From Dyella silvae (GTDB lineage Bacteria; Pseudomonadota; Gammaproteobacteria; Xanthomonadales; Rhodanobacteraceae): a stretch of DNA of 64,000 nucleotides. Position numbers and translations under genes: made by a program. Positions 54,841-63,480 of the stretch are shown here, in pieces. Under the pieces are notes generated by a model that was given only the letters and a program-made list of their open reading frames with translations, did no database searches and was not told the origin of the DNA. The DNA lies in the NCBI RefSeq assembly GCF_026421305.1, contig NZ_JAPJBQ010000001.1:1-64000 (forward strand). The letters run 5' to 3'. Within the stretch, counting starts at the first letter, position 1. Each line of letters starts with the position of its first letter.

Positions 54841-54972
54841 GATCAGTATCCGCTCATTGTCGATGCCGCCGTGCATACCAGTCAAGCCAAACCCCTTAAG
54901 GAAAAGGCTTTCTACCGCTAAAATGGCCGGACCACGTCAGCCCGGCGTTTTTCTCCAGGGTTCCCGATATTT

Positions 54973-57567
54973 ATGAATACCGTCTACCGCCAATCCCTTC
55001 CCGGCACTTCGCTGGATTATTTCGATGCGCGTGCCGCCGTGGACGCGATCCAGCCGGGCGCCTATGACACGCTGCCCTACACCTCGCGTGTGCTCGCCGA
55101 GAATCTGGTGCGCCGTTGCGATCCGGCGATTCTCACCGAGTCGCTCAAGCAAATCATCGAGCGCAAGCGTGAGCGCGATTTCCCGTGGTTCCCGGCGCGC
55201 GTGGTATGCCATGACATTCTCGGGCAGACCGCTCTGGTCGATCTGGCTGGCCTGCGCGATGCGATTGCCGAACGCGGTGGTGATCCTGCCAAGGTGAACC
55301 CGGTGGTGCCGGTGCAGTTGATCGTCGATCACTCGCTGGCAGTGGAGTGCGGTGGCTTTGATCCGAACGCGTTCGCGAAGAACCGCGCCATCGAAGATCG
55401 CCGCAACGAAGACCGCTTCCACTTCATCAACTGGACCAAGAAGGCGTTTGAGAACGTCGACGTGATCCCGCCGGGCAACGGCATCATGCACCAGATCAAT
55501 CTGGAGAAGATGTCGCCGGTGATCCAGGTGCAGGACGGTGTGGCCTATCCCGACACCTGCGTAGGTACCGACAGCCACACGCCGCACGTCGATGCGCTGG
55601 GCGTTATCGCCATCGGCGTCGGTGGCCTGGAAGCAGAGAACGTGATGCTCGGCCGTGCCTCGTGGATGCGCCTGCCCGACATCGTGGGCGTGGAGCTCAC
55701 TGGCAAGCGTCAGCCCGGTATCACCGCCACCGACATTGTGCTGGCACTCACCGAGTTCCTGCGCAAGGAAAAAGTAGTCGGTGCGTACCTGGAATTCCGT
55801 GGTGAAGGTGCAGCCAGCCTCACGCTGGGTGATCGCGCGACCATCTCCAACATGGCGCCCGAATACGGTGCCACCGCTGCGATGTTCTTCATCGACGGTC
55901 AGACCATCGACTACCTGCGCCTCACCGGCCGCAGCGACGAGCAGGTCAAGCTGGTGGAAACCTATGCCAAGGCCGCGGGACTGTGGGCCGACACGCTGGC
56001 GCACGCGCAGTACGAGCGCACGCTGACGTTCGACCTGTCTTCGGTCGTGCGCAACATGGCTGGCCCGTCCAACCCGCACAAGCGTCTGCCGACGTCTGAT
56101 CTTGCCGCGCGTGGCATTGCGGGCGAGTGGACGGAGCAGCCGGGCCAGATGCCCGATGGCGCGGTGATCATCGCCGCCATCACCAGCTGCACCAACACCA
56201 GCAACCCGCGCAACGTGATCGCAGCCGCACTGCTCGCGCGCAACGCGAACGCATGTGGCCTCACACGCAAGCCGTGGGTGAAGAGTTCGCTCGCGCCTGG
56301 TTCCAAGGCGGTGGAGCTGTACCTGAAGGAGGCGAACCTGCTGCCGGATCTGGAGAAGCTCGGCTTCGGCATCGTCGCGTTCGCATGCACCACCTGCAAT
56401 GGCATGTCCGGCGCGCTCGATCCGGCGATCCAGCAGGAGATCATCGACCGCGACTTGTATGCCACTGCCGTACTGTCCGGTAATCGCAATTTCGACGGCC
56501 GCATCCATCCGTATGCCAAGCAGGCTTTCCTGGCCTCGCCGCCGCTGGTGGTGGCTTACGCCATCGCCGGCACCATCCGGTTCGACATCGAGAAGGACGT
56601 GCTTGGCGTTGACGCCAACGGCCAGCCGGTGACGCTCAAGGACATCTGGCCCAGCGACGAAGAGATCGACGCGATCGTGTCCTCCAGCGTGAAGCCGGAG
56701 CAGTTCCGCAAGGTCTATGAGCCGATGTTCGCGCGTACCGGCCACGTCGGCACGAGTGCTGCGCCGCTGTACGACTGGCGCGCGCAGAGCACCTACATTC
56801 GCCGTCCGCCGTATTGGGAAGGCGCACTTGCGGGCGAGCGCACGCTCAAGGGCATGCGTCCGCTGGCAGTGCTCGGCGACAACATCACCACCGACCATCT
56901 GTCGCCGTCGAACGCGATCCTGCTCGATAGTGCCGCGGGCGAGTACCTCGCCAAGATGGGCCTGCCGGAAGAGGACTTCAATTCGTACGCAACGCACCGC
57001 GGCGATCACCTCACCGCGCAGCGTGCCACCTTCGCCAATCCCACGCTGCTCAATGAGATGGCGGTGGTCAATGGCGAAGTGAAGAAGGGTTCGCTGGCGC
57101 GCGTGGAGCCGGAAGGCAACGTCATGCGCATGTGGGAAGCGATCGAGACCTACATGGATCGCAAGCAGCCGCTGATCGTGATCGCCGGTGCCGACTACGG
57201 CCAGGGCTCGTCGCGTGACTGGGCGGCGAAGGGCGTGCGTCTGGCAGGCGTGGAAGCCATCGCAGCCGAAGGCTTCGAGCGCATCCATCGCACCAACCTG
57301 ATCGGCATGGGCGTGCTGCCGCTGGAGTTCAAGCCAGGCACCAACCGCAAGACGCTCGGCATCGACGGCACCGAAACCTTCGATGTGGTCGGCGCTCGCA
57401 CACCGCGTGCGGATCTCACGCTGGTCATCCATCGCAAGAATGGCGAGCGGGTGGATGTTCCGGTGACGTGCCGTCTCGATACCGCTGAAGAAGTGTCGAT
57501 CTACGAAGCGGGCGGCGTGCTGCAACGCTTCGCACAGGACTTCATCGAAGCTTCCCAGGCGGCCTGA
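54973..57567 (+). CDS. acnD: Fe/S-dependent 2-methylisocitrate dehydratase (2-methylcitrate to 2-methylaconitate)
   Basis: 864 residues, aconitase-type. Cluster cysteines occur in AITSCTNTSNPRN and ACTTCNGMSGALD; DTCVGTDSHTPHVDALG and GADYGQGSSRDWAAKG are active-site segments. Length and the prpF neighbour mark it as AcnD, which dehydrates 2-methylcitrate; PrpF then isomerises the product. Its promoter must lie in the region shared with the divergent TerC gene. prpF follows after 64 bases. Confidence 0.95.
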   Translation: MNTVYRQSLPGTSLDYFDARAAVDAIQPGAYDTLPYTSRVLAENLVRRCDPAILTESLKQIIERKRERDFPWFPARVVCHDILGQTALVDLAGLRDAIAERGGDPAKVNPVVPVQLIVDHSLAVECGGFDPNAFAKNRAIEDRRNEDRFHFINWTKKAFENVDVIPPGNGIMHQINLEKMSPVIQVQDGVAYPDTCVGTDSHTPHVDALGVIAIGVGGLEAENVMLGRASWMRLPDIVGVELTGKRQPGITATDIVLALTEFLRKEKVVGAYLEFRGEGAASLTLGDRATISNMAPEYGATAAMFFIDGQTIDYLRLTGRSDEQVKLVETYAKAAGLWADTLAHAQYERTLTFDLSSVVRNMAGPSNPHKRLPTSDLAARGIAGEWTEQPGQMPDGAVIIAAITSCTNTSNPRNVIAAALLARNANACGLTRKPWVKSSLAPGSKAVELYLKEANLLPDLEKLGFGIVAFACTTCNGMSGALDPAIQQEIIDRDLYATAVLSGNRNFDGRIHPYAKQAFLASPPLVVAYAIAGTIRFDIEKDVLGVDANGQPVTLKDIWPSDEEIDAIVSSSVKPEQFRKVYEPMFARTGHVGTSAAPLYDWRAQSTYIRRPPYWEGALAGERTLKGMRPLAVLGDNITTDHLSPSNAILLDSAAGEYLAKMGLPEEDFNSYATHRGDHLTAQRATFANPTLLNEMAVVNGEVKKGSLARVEPEGNVMRMWEAIETYMDRKQPLIVIAGADYGQGSSRDWAAKGVRLAGVEAIAAEGFERIHRTNLIGMGVLPLEFKPGTNRKTLGIDGTETFDVVGARTPRADLTLVIHRKNGERVDVPVTCRLDTAEEVSIYEAGGVLQRFAQDFIEASQAA

Positions 57568-57574
57568 CTAGAAG

Positions 57575-57599
57575 CCCCTCTCCGAGAAAAGGAGAGGGG
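57575..57599 (+). promoter_or_regulatory. Hairpin between acnD and prpF
   Basis: cccctctcc pairs with ggagagggg around a seven-base loop. No T-run, so read-through into prpF is expected; possibly an mRNA-processing or repeat-derived hairpin. Confidence 0.5.
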
Positions 57600-57631
57600 A
57601 GGCGACAGCGTTGCACCGATACAGGATTCCC

Positions 57632-58816
57632 ATGAGTCATAAACCCCAGATTCGCATTCCCGCCACTTACATGCGCGGCGGTACCAGCAAGGGCGTGTTT
57701 TTCCGCCTTGAGGATCTGCCTGCCGCAGCTCAGGCGCCGGGTGCGGCGCGTGATGCGCTGCTGCTGCGCGTGATCGGCAGCCCCGATCCCTACGCCAAGC
57801 AGATCGACGGCATGGGCGGCGCCACCTCCAGCACCAGCAAGACGGTGATCGTGTCCAAGAGCACGCGTCCGGACCACGACGTGGATTACCTGTTCGGTCA
57901 AGTGGCCATCGACAAGGCCTTCGTCGACTGGAGCGGCAACTGCGGAAACCTCTCGGCAGCCGTCGGTCCGTTCGCCATCACGGGTGGCCTGATGGATCCC
58001 GCGCGGGTGCCTCGCGATGGCATCGCCACCGTGCGCATCTGGCAGGCCAACATCGGCAAGACGATCATCGCCCATGTACCGGTGACTGACGGCGCAGTGC
58101 AGGAAACCGGTGATTTCGAACTGGATGGCGTGACGTTTCCTGCGGCCGAAGTGCAGCTGGAGTTCATGGATCCGGCCGCCGAAGAAGAGGGCGCGGGTGG
58201 GGCGATGTTCCCGACCGGGAACCTGGTCGACGATCTGGAGGTGCCGGGAGTCGGCACGCTCAAGGCGACCATGATCAATGCCGGCATTCCCACGATCTTT
58301 GTCGAGGCTTCCGCCATCGGTTACAACGGCACGGAGCTGCAGGACGCCATCAATAGCGATGCCAAGGCGCTGGCAAAGTTCGAGACCATTCGCGCGCACG
58401 GCGCACTGCGGATGGGCCTGATCCGTTCGCTCGACGAAATCGCCACGCGCCAGCACACGCCCAAGGTGGCCTTTGTCGCCAAACCTGCCGATTACCTCGC
58501 GTCGAGCGGCAAGCTGGTTGCGGCAGGCGATATCGACTTGCTGGTGCGCGCGATGTCGATGGGCAAGCTGCATCACGCGATGATGGGTACGGCGGCGGTG
58601 GCCATCGGCACCGCTGCAGCCATTCCAGGCACGCTGGTGAACATGGCTGCAGGTGGCGGTGAACGTCAGGCCGTGCGCTTTGGCCATCCATCGGGGACGT
58701 TGCGGGTGGGGGCCGAGGCGTCGCTTGTTGACGGTACGTGGAGTGTCACCAAGGCGATCATGAGCCGAAGCGCGCGCGTGCTGATGGAAGGCTGGGTGCG
58801 TGTGCCTGTGGCGTGA
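57632..58816 (+). CDS. prpF: 2-methylaconitate isomerase PrpF
   Basis: 394 residues. Signatures: PATYMRGGTSKGVFFRLEDLP, DGMGGATSSTSKTVIV, and the middle WSGNCGNLSAAVGPFAI with the conserved cysteine. It works with AcnD to make cis-2-methylaconitate. The ATG at 57632 gives the standard start (MSHKPQIRIPATYMR). prpD follows after 140 bases that hold no other feature. Confidence 0.95.
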   Translation: MSHKPQIRIPATYMRGGTSKGVFFRLEDLPAAAQAPGAARDALLLRVIGSPDPYAKQIDGMGGATSSTSKTVIVSKSTRPDHDVDYLFGQVAIDKAFVDWSGNCGNLSAAVGPFAITGGLMDPARVPRDGIATVRIWQANIGKTIIAHVPVTDGAVQETGDFELDGVTFPAAEVQLEFMDPAAEEEGAGGAMFPTGNLVDDLEVPGVGTLKATMINAGIPTIFVEASAIGYNGTELQDAINSDAKALAKFETIRAHGALRMGLIRSLDEIATRQHTPKVAFVAKPADYLASSGKLVAAGDIDLLVRAMSMGKLHHAMMGTAAVAIGTAAAIPGTLVNMAAGGGERQAVRFGHPSGTLRVGAEASLVDGTWSVTKAIMSRSARVLMEGWVRVPVA

Positions 58817-58956
58817 GCCCGCAGAGGAGGGCGCTGACTCTCTTCTGTCGCAGCAGCGTGGTTAGGTAGGTAGCGTCGACAAGGTTTGCGTCATACGACG
58901 GGGTTGAGCCATCGCGATGCCATGGCGATTCCCCGTGCCGCCAGGAGACAAGCCTC

Positions 58957-60408
58957 ATGAGTGCGCATGACATCCGCTCCGCCAGGCGCCCTGATCCCGA
59001 TCAGCCGATGGTCGACGTCGCCAACTACGTCGTCGACTACACCATCAATTCCACCGAGGCGTACGACACCGCGCGCTACATGCTGCTGGACTCGTTGGCC
59101 ACGGCGATGATGGCCATGAAGTTCCCCGAGTGCGTCAAGCATCTCGGCCCGGTCGTGCCCGGCGCCAACCTGCCGGGTGGCGCCCGCGTGCCGGGCACCA
59201 GCCACGAACTGGATCCGGTGCAGGCGGCGTTCGCCATTGGCACCCAGATCCGCTGGCTCGACTTCAACGACACATGGCTGGCTGCCGAGTGGGGTCATCC
59301 CTCGGACAATCTCGGCAGCATTTTGGCGGTGGCCGACTACCTGAGCCGCAAGGCGGAGCGCGAGGGCGGCACGCCCCTGACGGTCCGCGACGTGCTGACC
59401 TGGGCCATCAAGGCTCATGAGATCCAGGGCTGCTACGCCCTCAAGAACAGCTTTAATCGCGCCGGCCAGGACCACGTGATCCTGGTGCGCCTGGCCTCTA
59501 CGGCGGTCGCCACGGCCATGCTGGGCGGCACCAAGGAGCAGATCATCACTGCGGTGTCGCACAGCTGGATCGACAACGGCGCCCTGCGTACCTACCGTCA
59601 TGCCCCGAACACGGGCCCGCGCAAGAGCTGGGCCGCCGGTGACGCCTGCCGCCGCGCCGTCACCCACGCTATTAATGCCGTATACCGGGGCGTCGTCGGG
59701 TACCCGTCGGCCCTCAGTGCCCGGACCTGGGGCTATTACGACGCCGCATTCCAGGGCAATGCTTTCCAGTTCGAGCGCCCGTTTGGCAGCTATGTCATGG
59801 AAAATGTGCTATTCAAGATCAGTTTCCCGGCCGAATTCCACGCCCAGACGGCGGTGGAGTGCGCCATGACGCTGCACGGCGCCGTGGCTGGCAAGATCGA
59901 CCAGATCGATAAGGTGGTGATCGAGACCCAGGAAGCGGGCAGGCGCATCATCGACAAGACCGGCCCGCTGGCCAACTACGCCGACCGCGACCACTGCATT
60001 CAGTACATGGTGGCCGTACCGCTGATTTTCGGCCGTCTCACCGCCGATGATTACAACGACGAAGTCGCCGCCGACCTCCGTATCGACGCCCTGAGGGAAA
60101 AAATGGTGGTCAGCGAGAACCCGCAGTTCACCAAGGACTATTTCGACCCCGAGAAGCGCTACATCGGCAATTCGGTCCAGGTGTTCTTCAGGGATGGCAC
60201 CCGCACGGAAAAGGTCTCCGTGGACTACCCGATCGGCCACCGCAAGCGCCGCGCCGAGGGTATCCCATTGCTTCTGAAGAAGTTCGAGGGCGCATTGCGC
60301 GGCCACTTGCCAGCGCACCGTGTGAAGGCCATTCTCATGGCCACGGCAGACCCGGCTAAGCTGGATGCCACGCCCGTTCAGGATTTTCTGGGTCTCTTCA
60401 CGCTGTAA
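58957..60408 (+). CDS. prpD: 2-methylcitrate dehydratase PrpD
   Basis: 483 residues, MmgE/PrpD fold. Signatures: YMLLDSLATAMMAMKFPECV, DFNDTWLAAEWGHPSDNLG, NTGPRKSWAAGDACRRAV and GTRTEKVSVDYPIGHRKRR. It is cofactor-free and does the same overall step as AcnD/PrpF. Both systems occurring together (prpB-C-acnD-prpF-prpD) is also the Pseudomonas arrangement. Last gene of the prp set. Confidence 0.95.
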   Translation: MSAHDIRSARRPDPDQPMVDVANYVVDYTINSTEAYDTARYMLLDSLATAMMAMKFPECVKHLGPVVPGANLPGGARVPGTSHELDPVQAAFAIGTQIRWLDFNDTWLAAEWGHPSDNLGSILAVADYLSRKAEREGGTPLTVRDVLTWAIKAHEIQGCYALKNSFNRAGQDHVILVRLASTAVATAMLGGTKEQIITAVSHSWIDNGALRTYRHAPNTGPRKSWAAGDACRRAVTHAINAVYRGVVGYPSALSARTWGYYDAAFQGNAFQFERPFGSYVMENVLFKISFPAEFHAQTAVECAMTLHGAVAGKIDQIDKVVIETQEAGRRIIDKTGPLANYADRDHCIQYMVAVPLIFGRLTADDYNDEVAADLRIDALREKMVVSENPQFTKDYFDPEKRYIGNSVQVFFRDGTRTEKVSVDYPIGHRKRRAEGIPLLLKKFEGALRGHLPAHRVKAILMATADPAKLDATPVQDFLGLFTL

Positions 60409-60458
60409 AGACGGCGTGAGCAGAAAATGAACGGGCGTTTGGGGTCGATTTGCAATTG

Positions 60459-60476
60459 CTTAACTTTTGCTAAACT
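60459..60476 (+). promoter_or_regulatory. Promoter box of first ompA-like gene, shared with the second
   Basis: cttaacttttgctaaact, matched by cttaacggttttgctacact at 62116. It lies about 140 bases before the start codon and ends in a -10-like taaact. The two leaders also share the block cgtctggggt...gaggagacacctgatgaa just before each ATG. Confidence 0.5.
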
Positions 60477-60615
60477 ACTCCGCGCCCGTTTCGGGTAAAA
60501 AGTTGTTAGGTTCTAAGTCATGTTAGGGGGTTCGTAAGGAGTTGGAGCCCCTGGCTGATTGCTTTTCCCGTCTGGGGTGAACGGACGCGTACACCAATAA
60601 ACGAGGAGACACCTG

Positions 60616-61746
60616 ATGAAACGTAAGGGCCTGTACATTCTTATTGCCCTCGCCCTGGGCGGCGCCGGCGCCGTTCACGCGCAGGACAACACTGCTTCTG
60701 GCAGCTCTGCACCGACCACAACGTCCACGACCACCTTCGACGATCGCTGGTATATCGCACCGACCGTCGGTGGCTACTACAACGACACCGACCGAAACAC
60801 CAACAGCCGTCAGTTCTACTACGGCCTGGGCTTCGGTAAGTTCTGGACGCCCAACTTCTCGGTGGATGCCTTTGGTGATCGCACCAAGCGCACGGTCGAC
60901 ACCGCCGTCGGCCATGGCCGCTGGTCGAACAACGTCTACGGTCTTGCTGCTCGCTACTACTTCCTTGATTGGAACGCATGGCGTCCGTACATCCTGGGCG
61001 GTGTGATGGGAAGCCAGCACATCAGCAGCTATGGAAATAATGGCTGGTCGCCTGCCGCTGAAATCGGCGTGGGTGTATCCAAGACTGTCACCGACAGTGC
61101 GGACATCCGCATTGAAGGCGGCTACCGTTACGACTGGGACGACAGCACGCAGCCGGCCCCGGCCAAGAACAACGGTTACGGCGACTGGTTCCTGGGCTTC
61201 AGCATCGTGCAGCGCTTCGGTGCACCGCCGGCTGCGCCGGTTGCAGCGGTGGCACCGCCGCCGCCGGACTGCTCCAAGCAGTTCCGCAATGGCGTGAACC
61301 TGTGTGACAACAAGTGCCCGGATCTGCCGGAAGGCACGATCGTTGGTCCGGATGGCTGCCCGCAGAAGGTTGTGATCGACCTGCGCGGCGTCAACTTCAA
61401 GTTCGATCGTCCGAAGAAGGGCGAGAAGGACATCAAGAAGGCGCTGGCTGAGCCGACCGCTGACTCCTTGGCCGTTCTCGACCAGGCTGTCGACACCCTG
61501 CAGCGTTATCCGCAGGTCAAGGTTACCGTCGCTGGCTACACCGACTCGGTGGGTAAGGACGCGTACAACCAGGATCTGTCGGAGCGTCGCGCGAAGATCG
61601 TGTACGACTACCTCACCGCGCACGGCATCACCGCCGACCGTCTGGTTGGTCCGATCGGTCACGGCAAGAACGATCCGATCGACTCCAACGACACGGAATC
61701 CGGTCGCGCTCGCAACCGTCGTACGGAACTGCAAGTTCAGCAGTAA
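60616..61746 (+). CDS. OmpA-family outer-membrane protein, copy 1
   Basis: 376 residues: signal peptide (ILIALALGGAGAVHAQ), an eight-strand-type barrel domain up to about 205 (RWYIAPTVGGYYNDTDRNTN, GYGDWFLGFSIVQRFG), a Pro/Ala hinge, then a short Cys-containing linker (DCSKQFRNGVNLCDNKCPD) and the OmpA C-terminal peptidoglycan-binding domain (VTVAGYTDSVGKDAYNQDLS and RNRRTEL). The next gene is a tandem paralogue with an almost identical C-terminal half. Own terminator at 61770. Confidence 0.9.
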   Translation: MKRKGLYILIALALGGAGAVHAQDNTASGSSAPTTTSTTTFDDRWYIAPTVGGYYNDTDRNTNSRQFYYGLGFGKFWTPNFSVDAFGDRTKRTVDTAVGHGRWSNNVYGLAARYYFLDWNAWRPYILGGVMGSQHISSYGNNGWSPAAEIGVGVSKTVTDSADIRIEGGYRYDWDDSTQPAPAKNNGYGDWFLGFSIVQRFGAPPAAPVAAVAPPPPDCSKQFRNGVNLCDNKCPDLPEGTIVGPDGCPQKVVIDLRGVNFKFDRPKKGEKDIKKALAEPTADSLAVLDQAVDTLQRYPQVKVTVAGYTDSVGKDAYNQDLSERRAKIVYDYLTAHGITADRLVGPIGHGKNDPIDSNDTESGRARNRRTELQVQQ

Positions 61747-61769
61747 TCGAACTTTGTCAGGTAACACTG

Positions 61770-61802
61770 AAAAGCCCGGCGTATGCCGGGCTTTTCTTTT
61801 TA
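61770..61802 (+). terminator. Terminator of ompA copy 1
   Basis: aaaagcccggc pairs with gccgggctttt around gtat, followed by ctttttat. A nearly identical second copy follows at 61930-61961 as part of the tandem duplication. Confidence 0.9.
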
Positions 61803-61849
61803 TAAGTGATCACACACAGACAACCTGAGAAACGTGTACGTCGATGCGC

Positions 61850-62020
61850 GACACGGAATCCGGTCGCGCGCGCAACCGTCGTACGGAACTACAAGTTCAG
61901 CAGTAATCGAACTTTGTCAGGTAACACTGAAAAGCCCAGCGTATGCCGGGCTTTCTTTTTGTAAGTGATCACACACAGGCAACCTAAGATTTCAACTGCT
62001 AATCGTGTACGTCGATGCGC
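61850..62020 (+). repeat. Tandem duplication of the ompA copy 1 tail and terminator
   Basis: This stretch repeats 61690-61849: the last 18 codons of the gene (TESGRARNRRTELQVQQ), stop, terminator and trailing spacer, with a few base changes and an 11-base insertion. Both units begin at gacac, and gacac recurs at 62021, suggesting duplication between short direct repeats. The copied codons are not attached to a start and form a non-functional relic. Confidence 0.9.
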
Positions 62021-62115
62021 GACACGTTGCCGCATCTCAAGTGATTGCGTGCAACACACGCATGGTCTGCCTGAACCTTCGTTCACCAAGCTCGTCTCTT
62101 AATGCGTGCGATGAA

Positions 62116-62135
62116 CTTAACGGTTTTGCTACACT
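62116..62135 (+). promoter_or_regulatory. Promoter box of second ompA-like gene
   Basis: cttaacggttttgctacact, similar to 60459-60476, with a -10-like tacact. It is about 150 bases before the start codon. Together with the shared leader, it shows that the duplication included the promoter. Confidence 0.5.
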
Positions 62136-62284
62136 TCGCGGCGCTTTGGATCTTGTGACACTTTTTAGATCGGGACGCAAAGCAAGGGACGGCAATTGTC
62201 CCTGGACGTAGAAGCAGTTTTTATGCGCGTTTTCCGTCTGGGGTGGAACGGACGCGAATACCAATAAAAGTGAGGAGACACCTG

Positions 62285-63385
62285 ATGAATCGTAAGGGCC
62301 TGTATTTTGTTATCGCCCTAGCCCTGGGCGGCGTTGGTGCCGCACACGCGCAAGACAACGCTGCCGGTGCGACCACACCGAGCTATGACGGCCGTTGGTA
62401 CATCGCTCCGACGGTGGGCGGCTACTACAACGACTCCGATCGCAACACCAACAGCCGCCAGGTCTACTACGGTCTGGGCGTTGGTCGTTTCATTAACTCG
62501 TACACCTCGATCGACCTGTTCTTCGACCGCACCAAGCGTGACGTCGACAACGCCGTCGGCGGTGGTCGCTGGTCCAACAACAATGCTGGCGTGACCGCTC
62601 GCTTCTACTACGGCGACTGGAATGCATGGCGTCCGTACGCCCTCGTTGGCGTGATGGGCAGCTACCACCAGAACCCGGGTGACCACGGCTGGTCGCCGGC
62701 TGCTCAGCTGGGCGCTGGTATCTCCAAGACCATCACCGATAGCACCGACTTCCGCGCTGAAGCCGGCTACCGCTACGACTGGGACGACAAGAGCCAGCCG
62801 AGCAAGAACGGTTACGGCGACTGGTTCCTGGGCTTCAGCATCGTTGCCCGCTTCGGCGAGCCGGCTGCTGCTCCGGCCCCGGCTCCGGTGGCTCCGGCCG
62901 CTCCGGACTGCTCCAAGCAGATCCGCAACGGCGTGAACCTGTGCGACAACAAGTGCCCGGATCTGCCGGAAGGCACGATCGTTGGTCCGGACGGCTGCCC
63001 GCAGAAGGTCGTGATCGACCTGCGTGGCGTCAACTTCAAGTTCGACCGTCCGAAGAAGGGCGAGAAGGACATCAAGAAGGCGCTGGCTGAGCCGACCGCT
63101 GACTCCGTGGCCATCCTCGACCAGGCTGTCGACACCCTGCAGCGTTACCCGCAGGTCAAGGTCACGGTTGCCGGTTACTCCGACGCTGTCGGTAAGGACC
63201 AGTACAACCAGGATCTGTCGGAGCGTCGCGCGAAGATCGTGTACGACTACCTGACCGCTCATGGCATCACCGCCGACCGTCTGGCGGGTCCGTTCGGTCA
63301 TGGCAAGAACGATCCGATCGGCAGCAACGACACGGAAGCTGGCCGCGCCCAGAACCGTCGTACGGAACTGCAGGTCCAGCAGTAA
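62285..63385 (+). CDS. OmpA-family outer-membrane protein, copy 2
   Basis: 366 residues with the same domain order as copy 1: signal peptide (FVIALALGGVGAAHAQ), barrel (RWYIAPTVGGYYNDSDRNTN), hinge of Pro-Ala repeats (APAPAPVAPAAP), Cys linker and OmpA-like domain. The C-terminal half is almost the same as in copy 1, even at DNA level, while the barrel has diverged, mainly in exposed loops (HQNPGDHG versus SQHISSYGNNG). This pattern suggests gene conversion or selection on the anchor domain. GAGGAG precedes the ATG. Confidence 0.9.
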   Translation: MNRKGLYFVIALALGGVGAAHAQDNAAGATTPSYDGRWYIAPTVGGYYNDSDRNTNSRQVYYGLGVGRFINSYTSIDLFFDRTKRDVDNAVGGGRWSNNNAGVTARFYYGDWNAWRPYALVGVMGSYHQNPGDHGWSPAAQLGAGISKTITDSTDFRAEAGYRYDWDDKSQPSKNGYGDWFLGFSIVARFGEPAAAPAPAPVAPAAPDCSKQIRNGVNLCDNKCPDLPEGTIVGPDGCPQKVVIDLRGVNFKFDRPKKGEKDIKKALAEPTADSVAILDQAVDTLQRYPQVKVTVAGYSDAVGKDQYNQDLSERRAKIVYDYLTAHGITADRLAGPFGHGKNDPIGSNDTEAGRAQNRRTELQVQQ

Positions 63386-63406
63386 TCGGATCTGTTCGCA
63401 GTACCG

Positions 63407-63438
63407 AAAAGCCCGGCGCAAGCCGGGCTTTTCTTTTT
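63407..63438 (+). terminator. Terminator of ompA copy 2
   Basis: aaaagcccggc pairs with gccgggctttt around gcaa-type loop, followed by cttttt. Same stem as the terminator of copy 1. Confidence 0.9.
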
Positions 63439-63480
63439 GGCGTGGCGTATGGCGCACGCCGATCATCTACCATCAATCGC

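Noticed and set aside
54937-57525. Long minus-strand open frame (over 860 codons) opposite acnD
   Set aside because: Shadow of acnD caused by high GC; composition is typical of an antisense frame and there is no ribosome-binding site or domain.
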